Assembly: GCA_934193545.1 (NCBI GenBank)
Contig: CAKPVL010000004.1
Coordinates: forward strand, 1-51,955
Direction of reading: 5' to 3'
DNA length: 51,955 nucleotides
From: an uncultured Granulicatella sp.
GTDB taxonomy: Bacteria; Bacillota; Bacilli; Lactobacillales; Aerococcaceae
Below are positions 1-8,041 of the stretch, one piece after another (position 1 is the first letter of the stretch; each line of letters starts with the position of its first letter). The position numbers and the translations under genes are program-made. Under the pieces are notes generated by a model. The model was not told where the DNA came from, searched no databases, and worked only from the letters and a program-made list of their open reading frames with translations.

Positions 1-1
1 C

Positions 2-29
2 TTGACTTATAACGGTATAATGATACAAT
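2..29 (+). promoter_or_regulatory. Promoter of the sucrose PTS gene
   Basis: A -35 TTGACT (2-7) and a -10 TACAAT (24-29) are separated by 16 bases. The spacer holds the imperfect dyad TTATAACGGTATAA (8-21), which is where a repressor operator would normally sit. The regulator is not in the window. Operator function is inferred only from position and symmetry. Confidence 0.6.
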
Positions 30-88
30 TCGAAATGAAATAAATGTGCTATTATTAGTAACAATTTTTATAAAGGAGAGTGTAATGG

Positions 89-1984
89 ATGAATAATACT
101 GAAATTGCAAAAAGTGTTATCGAAGCCATTGGTGGCAAAGAGAACGTTAGTAGTGTAGCGCACTGTGCAACGCGTCTTCGTATCATGGTAAAAGATAAAG
201 AAAAAATCGATACAAATAGAGTCGAGAATATTGAGAAAGTTCAAGGGGCATTCTTCAACGCAGGACAATTCCAAATTATTTTTGGTACAGGAACTGTAAA
301 CCGTATTTATGATGAAGTGGTATCTCTTGGCTTACCGACTTCAACAACTAGCGAAATGAAAGCTGAAGCAGCAAAACAAGGAAACTGGTTCCAACGTGCT
401 GTTCGTACATTCGGGGATGTATTCGTTCCAATCATTCCAGCGATTGTTGCAACAGGTCTTTTCATGGGTCTTCGTGGATTATTAGAGGCTTTTGGTGTTG
501 TATTACCATCTGACTTTTTAATCTATTCTAAAATCTTAACAGACACTGCCTTTATCGCTTTACCAGCCTTAGTAGTTTGGTCAACGTTTAAAGTGTTTGG
601 TGGAAATCAAACAATCGGTATTGTACTTGGTTTGATGTTGATTTCAGGTTCTCTTCCTAACGCTTGGGAGGTTGCTCAAGGTGGGGAAATTGTTCCTATC
701 AAATTCTTCGGTCTTGTGGATGTCGTTGGCCTGCAAGGTTCTGTTTTACCAGCGTTTATCATTGGGGTTGTAGGTGCTAATTTTGAAAAATGGGTTAGAA
801 AATATGTACCAGAAGTATTGGACTTATTAGTAACACCATTTATTACATTATTTGTAATGTCAATTTTAGGACTATTTGTATTAGGCCCAATCTTCCATCA
901 GGTAGAAAAAGTGATTCTTTCACTTACAACAACTGTATTGTATTTACCATTTGGTCTTGGTGGATTAATCATCGGTGGTACACATCAATTAATCGTTGTG
1001 TCTGGTGTTCACCATATCTTCAATTTATTAGAAATTAACTTATTATCAGCGACTGGACAAAACCCATTCAACGCGATTATTACTGCTGCGATGACGGCTC
1101 AAGGGGCTGCAGCGGTTGCGATTGGTGTTAAAACGAAGAGTCCAAAATTAAAAGCATTAACCTTCCCAGCAGCTTTATCAGCATTCCTAGGAATTACTGA
1201 GCCTGTTATCTTCGGGGTAAACTTACGATTCCGTAAACCATTCGTTCTTTCATTGTTAGCAGGTGCGTTAGGTGGAGCTCTTTCAGCTTTACTAGGATTA
1301 GCGGGTACAAGTAACGGAATTACAATCATTCCTGGTTCAATGCTTTATGTCGGAAACGGGCAATTACCACAATACTTATTCATGGTTGCAGTATCATTTG
1401 CATTAGGATTTACGTTTACTTATTTATTCGGTTACGACGATTCTATGTTAGATACACCTGTTGAAGCAGAAGGACCTTCTTCACAAGAAACTCAAGAGGA
1501 AGAACCTGTTGTAGCAACGTCTGAACGTGCTGATGAAAAATTACGTTCACCAATCGTTGGCGAAGTTGTGGCTTTAAGCGAAGTAAATGATCCAGTATTC
1601 TCTAGCGGAGTTATGGGTCAAGGTATCGCAGTGAAGCCATCTAAAGGAGTTGTATACGCTCCAGCAGATGCCGAAATCGCGATTGCGTTCCCAACAGGCC
1701 ATGCCTATGGATTAAAAACAGATAATGGGGCTGAAATTCTTATTCACGTCGGAATCGATACTGTTTCATTGAATGGTGAAGGATTTGAAGCAAAAGTATC
1801 TCAAGGAGACAGAGTAAGAGCAGGAGATATCATCGGAACATTTGATTCTGAAGTGATTGCTGCAAATGGGTTAGATGACACAACAATGGTCATTATCACT
1901 AACACAATGGATTATGCAGAAGTGACTCCAATCGCAACTGGTTCTGTTACGAATAAAACTCGAGTATTAGAATTACATGTATAA
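89..1984 (+). CDS. scrA: Sucrose-type PTS permease, EIIBCA fusion
   Basis: Imports and phosphorylates a sugar, probably sucrose, at the cell membrane. The 631 residues run EIIB (1-80; phosphocysteine Cys26 in HCATRLR), a membrane EIIC domain (about 105-445, with the substrate-loop motif GITEPVIFGVNLRF), a linker rich in Glu, Ser and Thr, and a glucose-type EIIA domain (485-631; His538 and active-site His553 in HVGIDTV). This order and the EIIC sequence resemble streptococcal sucrose permeases, and the next gene is a fructokinase, as expected for sucrose use. Sucrose-6-phosphate hydrolase is not in the window, so a related glucoside substrate such as trehalose is not excluded. The start at 89 follows AAAGGAG (72-78). 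A competing ATG at 85 opens a three-codon frame. Confidence 0.88.
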   Translation: MNNTEIAKSVIEAIGGKENVSSVAHCATRLRIMVKDKEKIDTNRVENIEKVQGAFFNAGQFQIIFGTGTVNRIYDEVVSLGLPTSTTSEMKAEAAKQGNWFQRAVRTFGDVFVPIIPAIVATGLFMGLRGLLEAFGVVLPSDFLIYSKILTDTAFIALPALVVWSTFKVFGGNQTIGIVLGLMLISGSLPNAWEVAQGGEIVPIKFFGLVDVVGLQGSVLPAFIIGVVGANFEKWVRKYVPEVLDLLVTPFITLFVMSILGLFVLGPIFHQVEKVILSLTTTVLYLPFGLGGLIIGGTHQLIVVSGVHHIFNLLEINLLSATGQNPFNAIITAAMTAQGAAAVAIGVKTKSPKLKALTFPAALSAFLGITEPVIFGVNLRFRKPFVLSLLAGALGGALSALLGLAGTSNGITIIPGSMLYVGNGQLPQYLFMVAVSFALGFTFTYLFGYDDSMLDTPVEAEGPSSQETQEEEPVVATSERADEKLRSPIVGEVVALSEVNDPVFSSGVMGQGIAVKPSKGVVYAPADAEIAIAFPTGHAYGLKTDNGAEILIHVGIDTVSLNGEGFEAKVSQGDRVRAGDIIGTFDSEVIAANGLDDTTMVIITNTMDYAEVTPIATGSVTNKTRVLELHV

Positions 1985-1990
1985 TTTTTT

Positions 1991-2029
1991 AGAAGACGAA
2001 TTCTATTACAGGATTCGTCTTCTTTTTTT
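1991..2029 (+). terminator. Terminator after scrA
   Basis: An 11-bp perfect stem, AGAAGACGAAT (1991-2001) with ATTCGTCTTCT (2013-2023), is followed by a run of T. The ATGATACAAT element at 2040-2049 just downstream repeats the -10 of the scrA promoter, so scrK may have its own start. Confidence 0.9.
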
Positions 2030-2080
2030 AGGTAAAAATATGATACAATAATAAAAAATAACCAAGGGAGCTTTAGGCCT

Positions 2081-2968
2081 ATGACAAACTTATATGGAAG
2101 TTTAGAAGCTGGCGGCACAAAGTTTATTTGTGCGGTAGCAGACGAAGAATTCAACACGGTTGAGGAACTACAATTTCCAACAACGACTCCACAAGAGACT
2201 TTAAAGAAAACAGCTGATTTTTTTGCTAAATTTAAAAATCTAGCAGCCATCGGGATTGGTTCATTTGGACCGATTGATGTGGATCCTAAATCTAAAACAT
2301 ATGGATACATCACAACAACACCAAAACCAAATTGGGCAAATGTGGATGTTGTTGGAGCATTAAAGAAGAAATTAGATGTGCCTATTTACTTCACAACAGA
2401 TGTAAATAGTTCTGCTTACGGAGAAGTTTATGCGCGTAACAATCGTGGAGAAAATATTGAAACGCTTGTTTATTACACAATCGGTACTGGAATTGGTGCA
2501 GGTGTGATTCAACGTGGTGAATTTATTGGAGGCACTAGTCATCCTGAAATGGGACATGTTTATGTATGTAAGCATCCGATTGATGTGGCTAATAACTTTG
2601 ATGGCGTTTGTCCTTTCCATAAAGGATGTCTTGAAGGTTTAGCTGCTGGACCAAGTTTAGAAGCACGTACTGGAGTGCGTGGGGAACATATCGATATCGC
2701 TAGTGATGTTTGGGATATTCAAGCTAGCTACATTGCGCAAGCTGCTATCCAAGCAACACTAACTTTCCGTCCCGAAAAGATTGTTTTTGGAGGAGGAGTT
2801 ATGGCTCAAAATCATATGTTAGAACGCGTTCATCGTATGTTTGAAGAATTATTAAATGGATATGTACCAACTCCGCCAGTGAAGGACTTTATTGTTACTC
2901 CTGCTGTGGAAAATAATGGTTCAGCTACTTTAGGAAACTATGTTTTAGCAAAAAGCTTAGTAAAATAA
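2081..2968 (+). CDS. scrK: Fructokinase, ROK family
   Basis: Phosphorylates fructose to fructose 6-phosphate in the cytoplasm, after PTS uptake and hydrolysis of sucrose. The 295 residues show the ROK phosphate-binding start (GSLEAGGTKF, 5-14), the central TIGTGIGAGVI loop and the zinc-binding His/Cys cluster HPEMGH...CPFHKGCLEG typical of ROK fructokinases of the GmuE/ScrK type. Length is normal for the family. The start at 2081 has GGGAG (2066-2070) 10 bases upstream. It follows scrA across a terminator, so the two genes are functionally linked but perhaps separately transcribed. A mannose or other hexose kinase activity is possible but less likely. Confidence 0.88.
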   Translation: MTNLYGSLEAGGTKFICAVADEEFNTVEELQFPTTTPQETLKKTADFFAKFKNLAAIGIGSFGPIDVDPKSKTYGYITTTPKPNWANVDVVGALKKKLDVPIYFTTDVNSSAYGEVYARNNRGENIETLVYYTIGTGIGAGVIQRGEFIGGTSHPEMGHVYVCKHPIDVANNFDGVCPFHKGCLEGLAAGPSLEARTGVRGEHIDIASDVWDIQASYIAQAAIQATLTFRPEKIVFGGGVMAQNHMLERVHRMFEELLNGYVPTPPVKDFIVTPAVENNGSATLGNYVLAKSLVK

Positions 2969-3001
2969 TTTTTCGATGTGTAATTGCTTTGCAAAATTAA
3001 C

Positions 3002-3034
3002 AAATGAAAACTTTACCGCAAGGCTTTTCATTTT
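3002..3034 (+). terminator. Possible weak terminator after scrK
   Basis: AAATGAAAA (3002-3010) pairs with TTTTCATTT (3025-3033). The downstream T-run is interrupted, so termination would be inefficient. Confidence 0.4.
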
Positions 3035-3090
3035 CTCAATAATCTAGTACAATAGACAAGGATACACATATTGAAGGGAGAGAAAGCCAA

Positions 3091-3324
3091 ATGTCAACAG
3101 GAGCATGGATTTTAATCGTGATTCTTGCTGCAGTCGCAGGTGCGATCGGTGGTTTCTTTATCGCACGTCGTACAATGATGAATTACTTTGTAGAAAACCC
3201 ACCATTTGATGAAGATATGATTCGTAGCATGATGACTCAAATGGGTCAAAAACCATCTGAACAAAAAGTTCGTCAAATTGCTGCTTCAATGAAAGCACAA
3301 GCTAAAAAAAGAGCTAAAAAGTAA
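3091..3324 (+). CDS. UPF0154 family small membrane protein (YneF-like)
   Basis: A 77-residue protein with one N-terminal membrane segment (about 5-24, rich in Ala, Gly and Ile), then a short charged cytoplasmic tail with PPFDEDMIRSMMTQMGQKPSEQKVRQI. This pattern is characteristic of UPF0154 (B. subtilis YneF), conserved in Firmicutes without a settled function. The start follows AAGGGAG (3074-3080) by 10 bases. A -10-like TACAAT (3048-3053) suggests its own promoter, and strong terminators follow, so it appears monocistronic. Confidence 0.85.
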   Translation: MSTGAWILIVILAAVAGAIGGFFIARRTMMNYFVENPPFDEDMIRSMMTQMGQKPSEQKVRQIAASMKAQAKKRAKK

Positions 3325-3330
3325 AGTGAA

Positions 3331-3360
3331 AAACCATCGGAATATTCCGATGGTTTTTTT
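3331..3360. terminator. Bidirectional terminator, yneF/plsC
   Basis: A perfect 26-base palindrome (3331-3356; half-site AAACCATCGGAAT) is flanked by T on the right and A on the left. It can end both the UPF0154 transcript and the convergent plsC transcript. Confidence 0.9.
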
Positions 3361-3384
3361 CGTTATACCGTATACGGTATAACG
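3361..3384. repeat. Perfect 24-bp palindrome next to the terminator
   Basis: The half-site is CGTTATACCGTA and its exact complement follows at once, directly adjoining the plsC stop codon. On the plus strand TTATTTTTTT follows, so it can act as a second terminator for the UPF0154 gene. Its core CGGTATAA also occurs in the scrA promoter spacer (14-21). Confidence 0.75.
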
Positions 3385-4008
3385 TTATTTTTTTACAGGT
3401 AATTCATATACATAATTTGGATCGATTTCTTTATCGAGTTCATCGAACTTTTGAATCAGAACTTGATCGTAATTGGCAATTTCTTCTTTTGTTAGCTTTT
3501 GATCTGCAATATAGATTGGGTCGCCAATACGTACATGCATTTTTTTACGCTTAATAATATCCTTGAAAGTTAAGGGGCCTTGATACACCATTGGAACGAT
3601 AGGGGCTTTTGCTAGACGAGCAATCATCACAGCGCCACCTTTCATCTCGTTAGAGTAACGTGTTCCAGTAGGGAAGATAACAAGAGCTTTTTGATTTTCC
3701 TTAATTTGTTGGACAGGATACTTAATCGCGCTTGGTCCTGGTTTTTCACGGTTCACTGGGAAAGCGCCAAGTTTCTTAATAAACCAACCAAATGGCTTTG
3801 GTTTGAATAGTTCTTGTTTTGCCATTAAGACAAGAGGTTGTGGATAAACTGCGATGGCCATCATCACAGGATCTAGCCAAGAACGGTGAGGAGCTACAAG
3901 CACATAACCTGTGTCTTTAGGAACTTTCTCCCGACCTTGATAATCGCCAAATCCGTTTAATAGAACTAGCAGTCCGCGAACGATCCAAATAGTGATTTTA
4001 TAAATCAT
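3385..4008 (-). CDS. plsC: 1-acyl-sn-glycerol-3-phosphate acyltransferase
   Basis: Transfers an acyl chain to lysophosphatidic acid to make phosphatidic acid at the cytoplasmic membrane. From the chosen start the protein has 207 residues, with an N-terminal hydrophobic segment (about 5-20), the catalytic HX4D motif (His41-Asp46, HRSWLD) and the FPTGTR motif near residue 115, where most PlsC proteins have FPEGTR. I chose the ATG at 4008 because AAAGGAG lies just upstream. An open frame extends 25 codons further but has no ribosome site and an atypical beginning. It is convergent with the UPF0154 gene. plsY, an earlier step of the same pathway, is at 39768. Confidence 0.87.
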   Translation of the reverse strand: MIYKITIWIVRGLLVLLNGFGDYQGREKVPKDTGYVLVAPHRSWLDPVMMAIAVYPQPLVLMAKQELFKPKPFGWFIKKLGAFPVNREKPGPSAIKYPVQQIKENQKALVIFPTGTRYSNEMKGGAVMIARLAKAPIVPMVYQGPLTFKDIIKRKKMHVRIGDPIYIADQKLTKEEIANYDQVLIQKFDELDKEIDPNYVYELPVKK

Positions 4009-4110
4009 AACATTCTCCTTTATTTCATCTGTAATTGTAGTATGCGTGAATTCAGTGTTTTTTGCAAGTTCAAAACATTCCATGTAAACCCTCTCTTTTT
4101 AGCTGAGGTA

Positions 4111-4119
4111 TGGTATAAT
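4111..4119 (+). promoter_or_regulatory. Extended -10 promoter of the membrane-protein cassette
   Basis: TGGTATAAT (4111-4119) is an extended -10 (TGn-TATAAT) 30 bases before the first gene of the cassette. No good -35 is visible. Confidence 0.6.
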
Positions 4120-4148
4120 AATGGTAACTATTTTACGGGGGAATTCCT

Positions 4149-5429
4149 ATGAAAGAATATAAAATCAGTTATTTCCGACTTAGTTTAGTCTTATTGGGCT
4201 ATTTAATTTATAATCTTGTCTATTATTTGCTTGATTATTCCGGAGGCTATGCGTTCTTTATTGTTTGGCCGATTTTCTTTTTGTCTTTAGCCATGATTAT
4301 CTTAGGGAACATCTTACTTTTTAGAGATATTGTTAAATTAAGAGCTATGTATGAAAAGAATAAGATGATTCAAGTAACTAGTATGATTCAAATTGTTGCT
4401 GCTTGTATTGGTTTATGTTTCCAACTAACGAATCTAACCGTTGGGAATTGGTGGCCAATTAATTATGTGGAACATTATCCGTTTTTAGTTGGTACAAGCG
4501 TCATCTATTCGGTTACTTTTCTAATAGGCGTTATTCAAAAAAGAGCAATAGAGCAACAAGAAAAGCAATCATCCATTTTTAGTTTAGTTTTTGGAATTTG
4601 CGTGATCTTACTTTGTAACTCCTTGCTTTTCACAAATAGCCAAGCGTCAATTTTTGATTCAAATAAACAATATATACAGGAGTTTAAAGATTTCGGATTT
4701 ACAGGAAAAGTTGAAGTTCGAGAAAAAAATCATGTAATTGAACCGTATGTTGGTTTGCGTACTAGTTTACATTATGATGAGAGATTGTCTGACGGTACTT
4801 ATTTCTGGGAGTTAATTGATGTTGTAGAAGTTCGAAGTGGGACGCACGTGACGAAACTGGACGAACAGCTTGCTGAAGAAATTAGTAAGTATCTTGAGAC
4901 CGAAGAGGAAAAAGAATTATTCGATAAAGTAAAGAAACAAGAATTTCAATTTGTGTTATTCCTTTATAAGGACTTAATTCGAAAACGAAACATTGATACA
5001 CAATTAATCGATAAAGTGAATAATGCGGTTGGATTTAAACTAGTAGAAAAATACGGTTTAAGTCTTTATCCAAAAAATCCACCTGAGTTTTATAGCCTGA
5101 TTATTAAAAACGCTCTGAAAAATAGAGCAAATGGCGATACAGAGGTTGCTGGATTCTATAATATCGATATTCTAAATAAAGCGATGATTGCCAACTTTGG
5201 TTATGTGAATTACCTTGAGTTCGATCAAATCCTAAAAGATAAAAACGCAAGTCGTGTAGATTATCTAAAAAAAATACTATCTGAGATTCCGTCTGGAACG
5301 CTTGAAGATGGAACCTATAAGTTTGGCGGCACCACAAAAGTTGATGGGAAAGATCAATGGGTGACGGTTACGATGGTGATTGAAAACGGAACTAGTCATT
5401 TTGAAGCAGACGAAATGAGAAATCCGTAA
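4149..5429 (+). CDS. Unknown membrane protein with large extracytoplasmic domain (cassette gene 1)
   Basis: Not recognised. The 426 residues contain about five predicted membrane segments (roughly 8-30, 34-57, 75-95, 108-127, 143-161), then a soluble domain (about 165-426), probably outside the cell. Its closest relative here is the next gene. They share FRLSLV..GYLIYN at the N-terminus, QEFKDFG..G.V.V where the soluble domain starts, an E(E)F.F segment mid-domain, FYNID near 345, and a terminal block P.GT..DG.Y.F.G....GK...V..V.ENG..FE.DE. There is no signal peptide, lipobox, catalytic motif or nucleotide-binding site that I can see. The start follows a GGGGG purine tract (4137-4141). It is first of a four-gene operon with 14-26 base gaps. 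Sensing of a cell-surface signal is possible but unsupported. Confidence 0.8.
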   Translation: MKEYKISYFRLSLVLLGYLIYNLVYYLLDYSGGYAFFIVWPIFFLSLAMIILGNILLFRDIVKLRAMYEKNKMIQVTSMIQIVAACIGLCFQLTNLTVGNWWPINYVEHYPFLVGTSVIYSVTFLIGVIQKRAIEQQEKQSSIFSLVFGICVILLCNSLLFTNSQASIFDSNKQYIQEFKDFGFTGKVEVREKNHVIEPYVGLRTSLHYDERLSDGTYFWELIDVVEVRSGTHVTKLDEQLAEEISKYLETEEEKELFDKVKKQEFQFVLFLYKDLIRKRNIDTQLIDKVNNAVGFKLVEKYGLSLYPKNPPEFYSLIIKNALKNRANGDTEVAGFYNIDILNKAMIANFGYVNYLEFDQILKDKNASRVDYLKKILSEIPSGTLEDGTYKFGGTTKVDGKDQWVTVTMVIENGTSHFEADEMRNP

Positions 5430-5455
5430 TCTATGATAAGTGAGGAGGAGCTTTG

Positions 5456-6748
5456 ATGAAACGAGATACAGTTAGTTTTTTTAGACTAAGTTTAGTCATC
5501 ATAGGATATTTAATCTATAATGTTCTTTTCTATTTGTATCCATCTGGAGAGGTTCCTTCTTTTGCATGGCTATTTGTTATCATATCGTGGGCAATGATTG
5601 CTATTGGAAATCTCTTTTTACTCATTGACCCAATCCGTTTAATGCTAGGGTTTAAAGAGGACAGAAATATTAGAAACTCAAGTATTATTCAATTGGTTCT
5701 TGTAATTGTAAGTTTCTTTATTCAGAGCGCTGAATTAGTGAAAGGCCAATTGAAGATCATTAATTTTATAAATCATTTTTCTGAAACATTCGCTTTAAGT
5801 TTAATTCTTACATTAATTTTTATCATTGCGATTTATCAAAAGCTATGGCTCCGTAGAGAGGACAATAATGATGCAAAATACTATTTTGTATTTGGATTGT
5901 TTTTAATTATTATTACGAATATTTTGTTAGTATCAACTGCATTTTCATCAAATTCAGTGCCGTCACTTTTCAATTCTGGGAAAAACTATCCTCAGGAGTT
6001 TAAAGACTTCGGACTAAATGGGACTGTGAAAGTAAAAAATAAAAAGCACGCATTTGAATTACGAGGATATGAAGTGAGTTTGGAATATACAGAGGAGTTT
6101 TCGGACGGCTATTCTTATTCAAAAAATTATACGATTTCTGAAGACGCTGGTGATCAATATGAATTAGCAATTTCAAATGAAAATGTTCAAAAAATCAAAG
6201 AACTATTAACAACTGATAAAGAGCGTGAACGACTTGAAAAAGTGAAATATGAGGAATTTAACTTCTTACTCAGCCTTTATAAAGCGAAATTAAATAAACT
6301 AAAAGTGCCTTATACAATTGCTGATACCATTAATACTGCTTTTAAAGTTGAGCTGGTAAAAGAGTCTAGAGTTGATTTTTATCCAACAGACGGATATGAA
6401 TTTACGGCATTTTTAATTTCTGAATCTCTTCGAAATGTCGAAAAAGGGGATCAAGATGCTGCTGGGTTTTACAATATTGATGTAAAGCAAGCGATGAAAA
6501 ACGATCAGATTTACGCAAATATTGATCTCATTTTCTATTCCGAATTAACTTCTAAAGCGCAGAAAGCGGGTATATCCAACCTTGAATACTTCAAAGAAGT
6601 ACTTGAAGCATTACCAAGAGGCACCTTCTGGGATGGAGTCTATCAATTCAAGGGGAGTGCTGAAGTGAACGGAAAAACTAGAGACGTCATTAGTACTTTT
6701 GTAGTTGAAAATGGAATAGGTTATTTTGAAGAGGATGAATTGAAATAG
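5456..6748 (+). CDS. Unknown membrane protein, paralogue of the preceding gene (cassette gene 2)
   Basis: Not recognised. It has 430 residues with the same plan as gene 1: about five N-terminal membrane segments (to about residue 165) and an extracytoplasmic domain sharing QEFKDFGLNGTVKV, EFNFLLSLYKAK, AAGFYNID and the C-terminal LPRGTFWDGVYQFKG and VENGIGYFEEDE. By eye the two are clearly homologous but well diverged, so the duplication is not recent. The ATG at 5456 is preferred over TTG at 5453 because AGGAGG (5444-5449) is correctly spaced. It lies 26 bases after gene 1 and 14 before gene 3. Confidence 0.8.
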   Translation: MKRDTVSFFRLSLVIIGYLIYNVLFYLYPSGEVPSFAWLFVIISWAMIAIGNLFLLIDPIRLMLGFKEDRNIRNSSIIQLVLVIVSFFIQSAELVKGQLKIINFINHFSETFALSLILTLIFIIAIYQKLWLRREDNNDAKYYFVFGLFLIIITNILLVSTAFSSNSVPSLFNSGKNYPQEFKDFGLNGTVKVKNKKHAFELRGYEVSLEYTEEFSDGYSYSKNYTISEDAGDQYELAISNENVQKIKELLTTDKERERLEKVKYEEFNFLLSLYKAKLNKLKVPYTIADTINTAFKVELVKESRVDFYPTDGYEFTAFLISESLRNVEKGDQDAAGFYNIDVKQAMKNDQIYANIDLIFYSELTSKAQKAGISNLEYFKEVLEALPRGTFWDGVYQFKGSAEVNGKTRDVISTFVVENGIGYFEEDELK

Positions 6749-6762
6749 AGAAGGAGGTATTT

Positions 6763-8019
6763 ATGAATAATAAGAAAATCCAGTATATGAACTTATTACT
6801 TCCAACTGTTCTTTATTTCGTCCTATTTATGCTAGAAGTTGTTATGGGGCATGGAATTACAAAAGCATTATTTACAGTTTATTTTGTTATTTTTATCATT
6901 TTGTTTTTTGTTATTCTATTTGCGGTATTACGTGAACTCTATATTATTAATTTTGTTGTTGCAAAAGACAATGCAAAGATCCGAATTCCTGGAACTATGG
7001 CGTTTGTTCTGTTCTTATATTTTACGTTTAATGAATTAAAATATCCTTTTACAGTGATTATGCCATTTGAGTCCATTGTTACCGCAAAAAGTGGAGCAGT
7101 ATTAACGTTTGTACTATTATTAGTATTTAATCTTTTGTGTTTAATGGTGTACGGGTTTGCTGAAGGGAAACAAAAGCTTTTAAAAGCACCATATTTTTAC
7201 ATCTTGGTTACGATGTATGCGTTAATGGCGCTTGCTGTTAATAATCAACAAGTGGAACAAAATAGATCAGACGATATCACAGTAAAAATAGAGCAGTACT
7301 ATAAAAATCACGGATTCAATGCTACTGTAAAGGTCATTCCGCCAGTGAATAATGATATGGCAAACATAAAATTTACTGAAAAACTTAGTTCAGGAAGTGA
7401 AGTTACATTCCAGAGCAATGTATTTTTAGAAAATGGGACCAGCGTTCGTGACATGCAAGAATCTGTAGATACGTCCAAAGTTTCAACCGATGAAGCAAAG
7501 GTTCTTCAGCTTCTATTCAATCAAAACTTTACATTTCTTAGAGGAGCATTTCTATTCAATTCTGATTTAGAAGCTTCTGTTAATAAAATGAAAAGAGTAA
7601 TGGATGATAAAGTTGAAGATGTTGAAATTACAAATATTAAAATAGATGTGAATCCTTTAATCTCAGGCGAAAAACGCTTAAAAAGATTAGCTAATATTGC
7701 TGCGAATCATTTGAAAGATAACTCAGTAACAGAAGCTATTTACAATTTAACTCTAGAAGAACTCCTCTCAAGTGAAACTGAGGTCATTACTGGTTATTTA
7801 CGAGTGGATTACCGGGAGGCTTCTTCACTAGAAGAACTTCTATCGTTTGTAACTTCAAAATTTAATAGCTTAAGTAAGGACGCGCTTCCTGATGGGCTCT
7901 ATTTATTCGATGCCTATGTATTAGTTCCGGAAAAAGATAACATCAAAAACGATCAACAATTCCTTGCTGTAAAAGTTAAAGATGGAATGGTAGATGTATA
8001 TTGGCAAAACAGAAAGTAA
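6763..8019 (+). CDS. Unknown membrane protein, distant paralogue (cassette gene 3)
   Basis: Not recognised. The 418 residues have the same architecture: about five hydrophobic segments in the first 165 residues, then an extracytoplasmic domain beginning YYKNHGFNATVKV, which aligns by eye with the EFKDFG..G.V.V junction of genes 1 and 2. FNQNFTFLRGAF matches their EF.F block, and the end ALPDGLYLFDAYV resembles their LP.GT..DG.Y.F. The C-terminal ENG..FE motif is reduced to KDGMVDVYW. It is the most diverged of the three long members. The start at 6763 has AAGGAGG (6751-6757) at good distance. Confidence 0.78.
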   Translation: MNNKKIQYMNLLLPTVLYFVLFMLEVVMGHGITKALFTVYFVIFIILFFVILFAVLRELYIINFVVAKDNAKIRIPGTMAFVLFLYFTFNELKYPFTVIMPFESIVTAKSGAVLTFVLLLVFNLLCLMVYGFAEGKQKLLKAPYFYILVTMYALMALAVNNQQVEQNRSDDITVKIEQYYKNHGFNATVKVIPPVNNDMANIKFTEKLSSGSEVTFQSNVFLENGTSVRDMQESVDTSKVSTDEAKVLQLLFNQNFTFLRGAFLFNSDLEASVNKMKRVMDDKVEDVEITNIKIDVNPLISGEKRLKRLANIAANHLKDNSVTEAIYNLTLEELLSSETEVITGYLRVDYREASSLEELLSFVTSKFNSLSKDALPDGLYLFDAYVLVPEKDNIKNDQQFLAVKVKDGMVDVYWQNRK

Positions 8020-8041
8020 TCTAAAATGGAAGGAAATAGTC

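Noticed and set aside
4009..4083. N-terminal extension of plsC by 25 codons
   Set aside because: The extension has no ribosome site and precedes a well-placed AAAGGAG with ATG at 4008.
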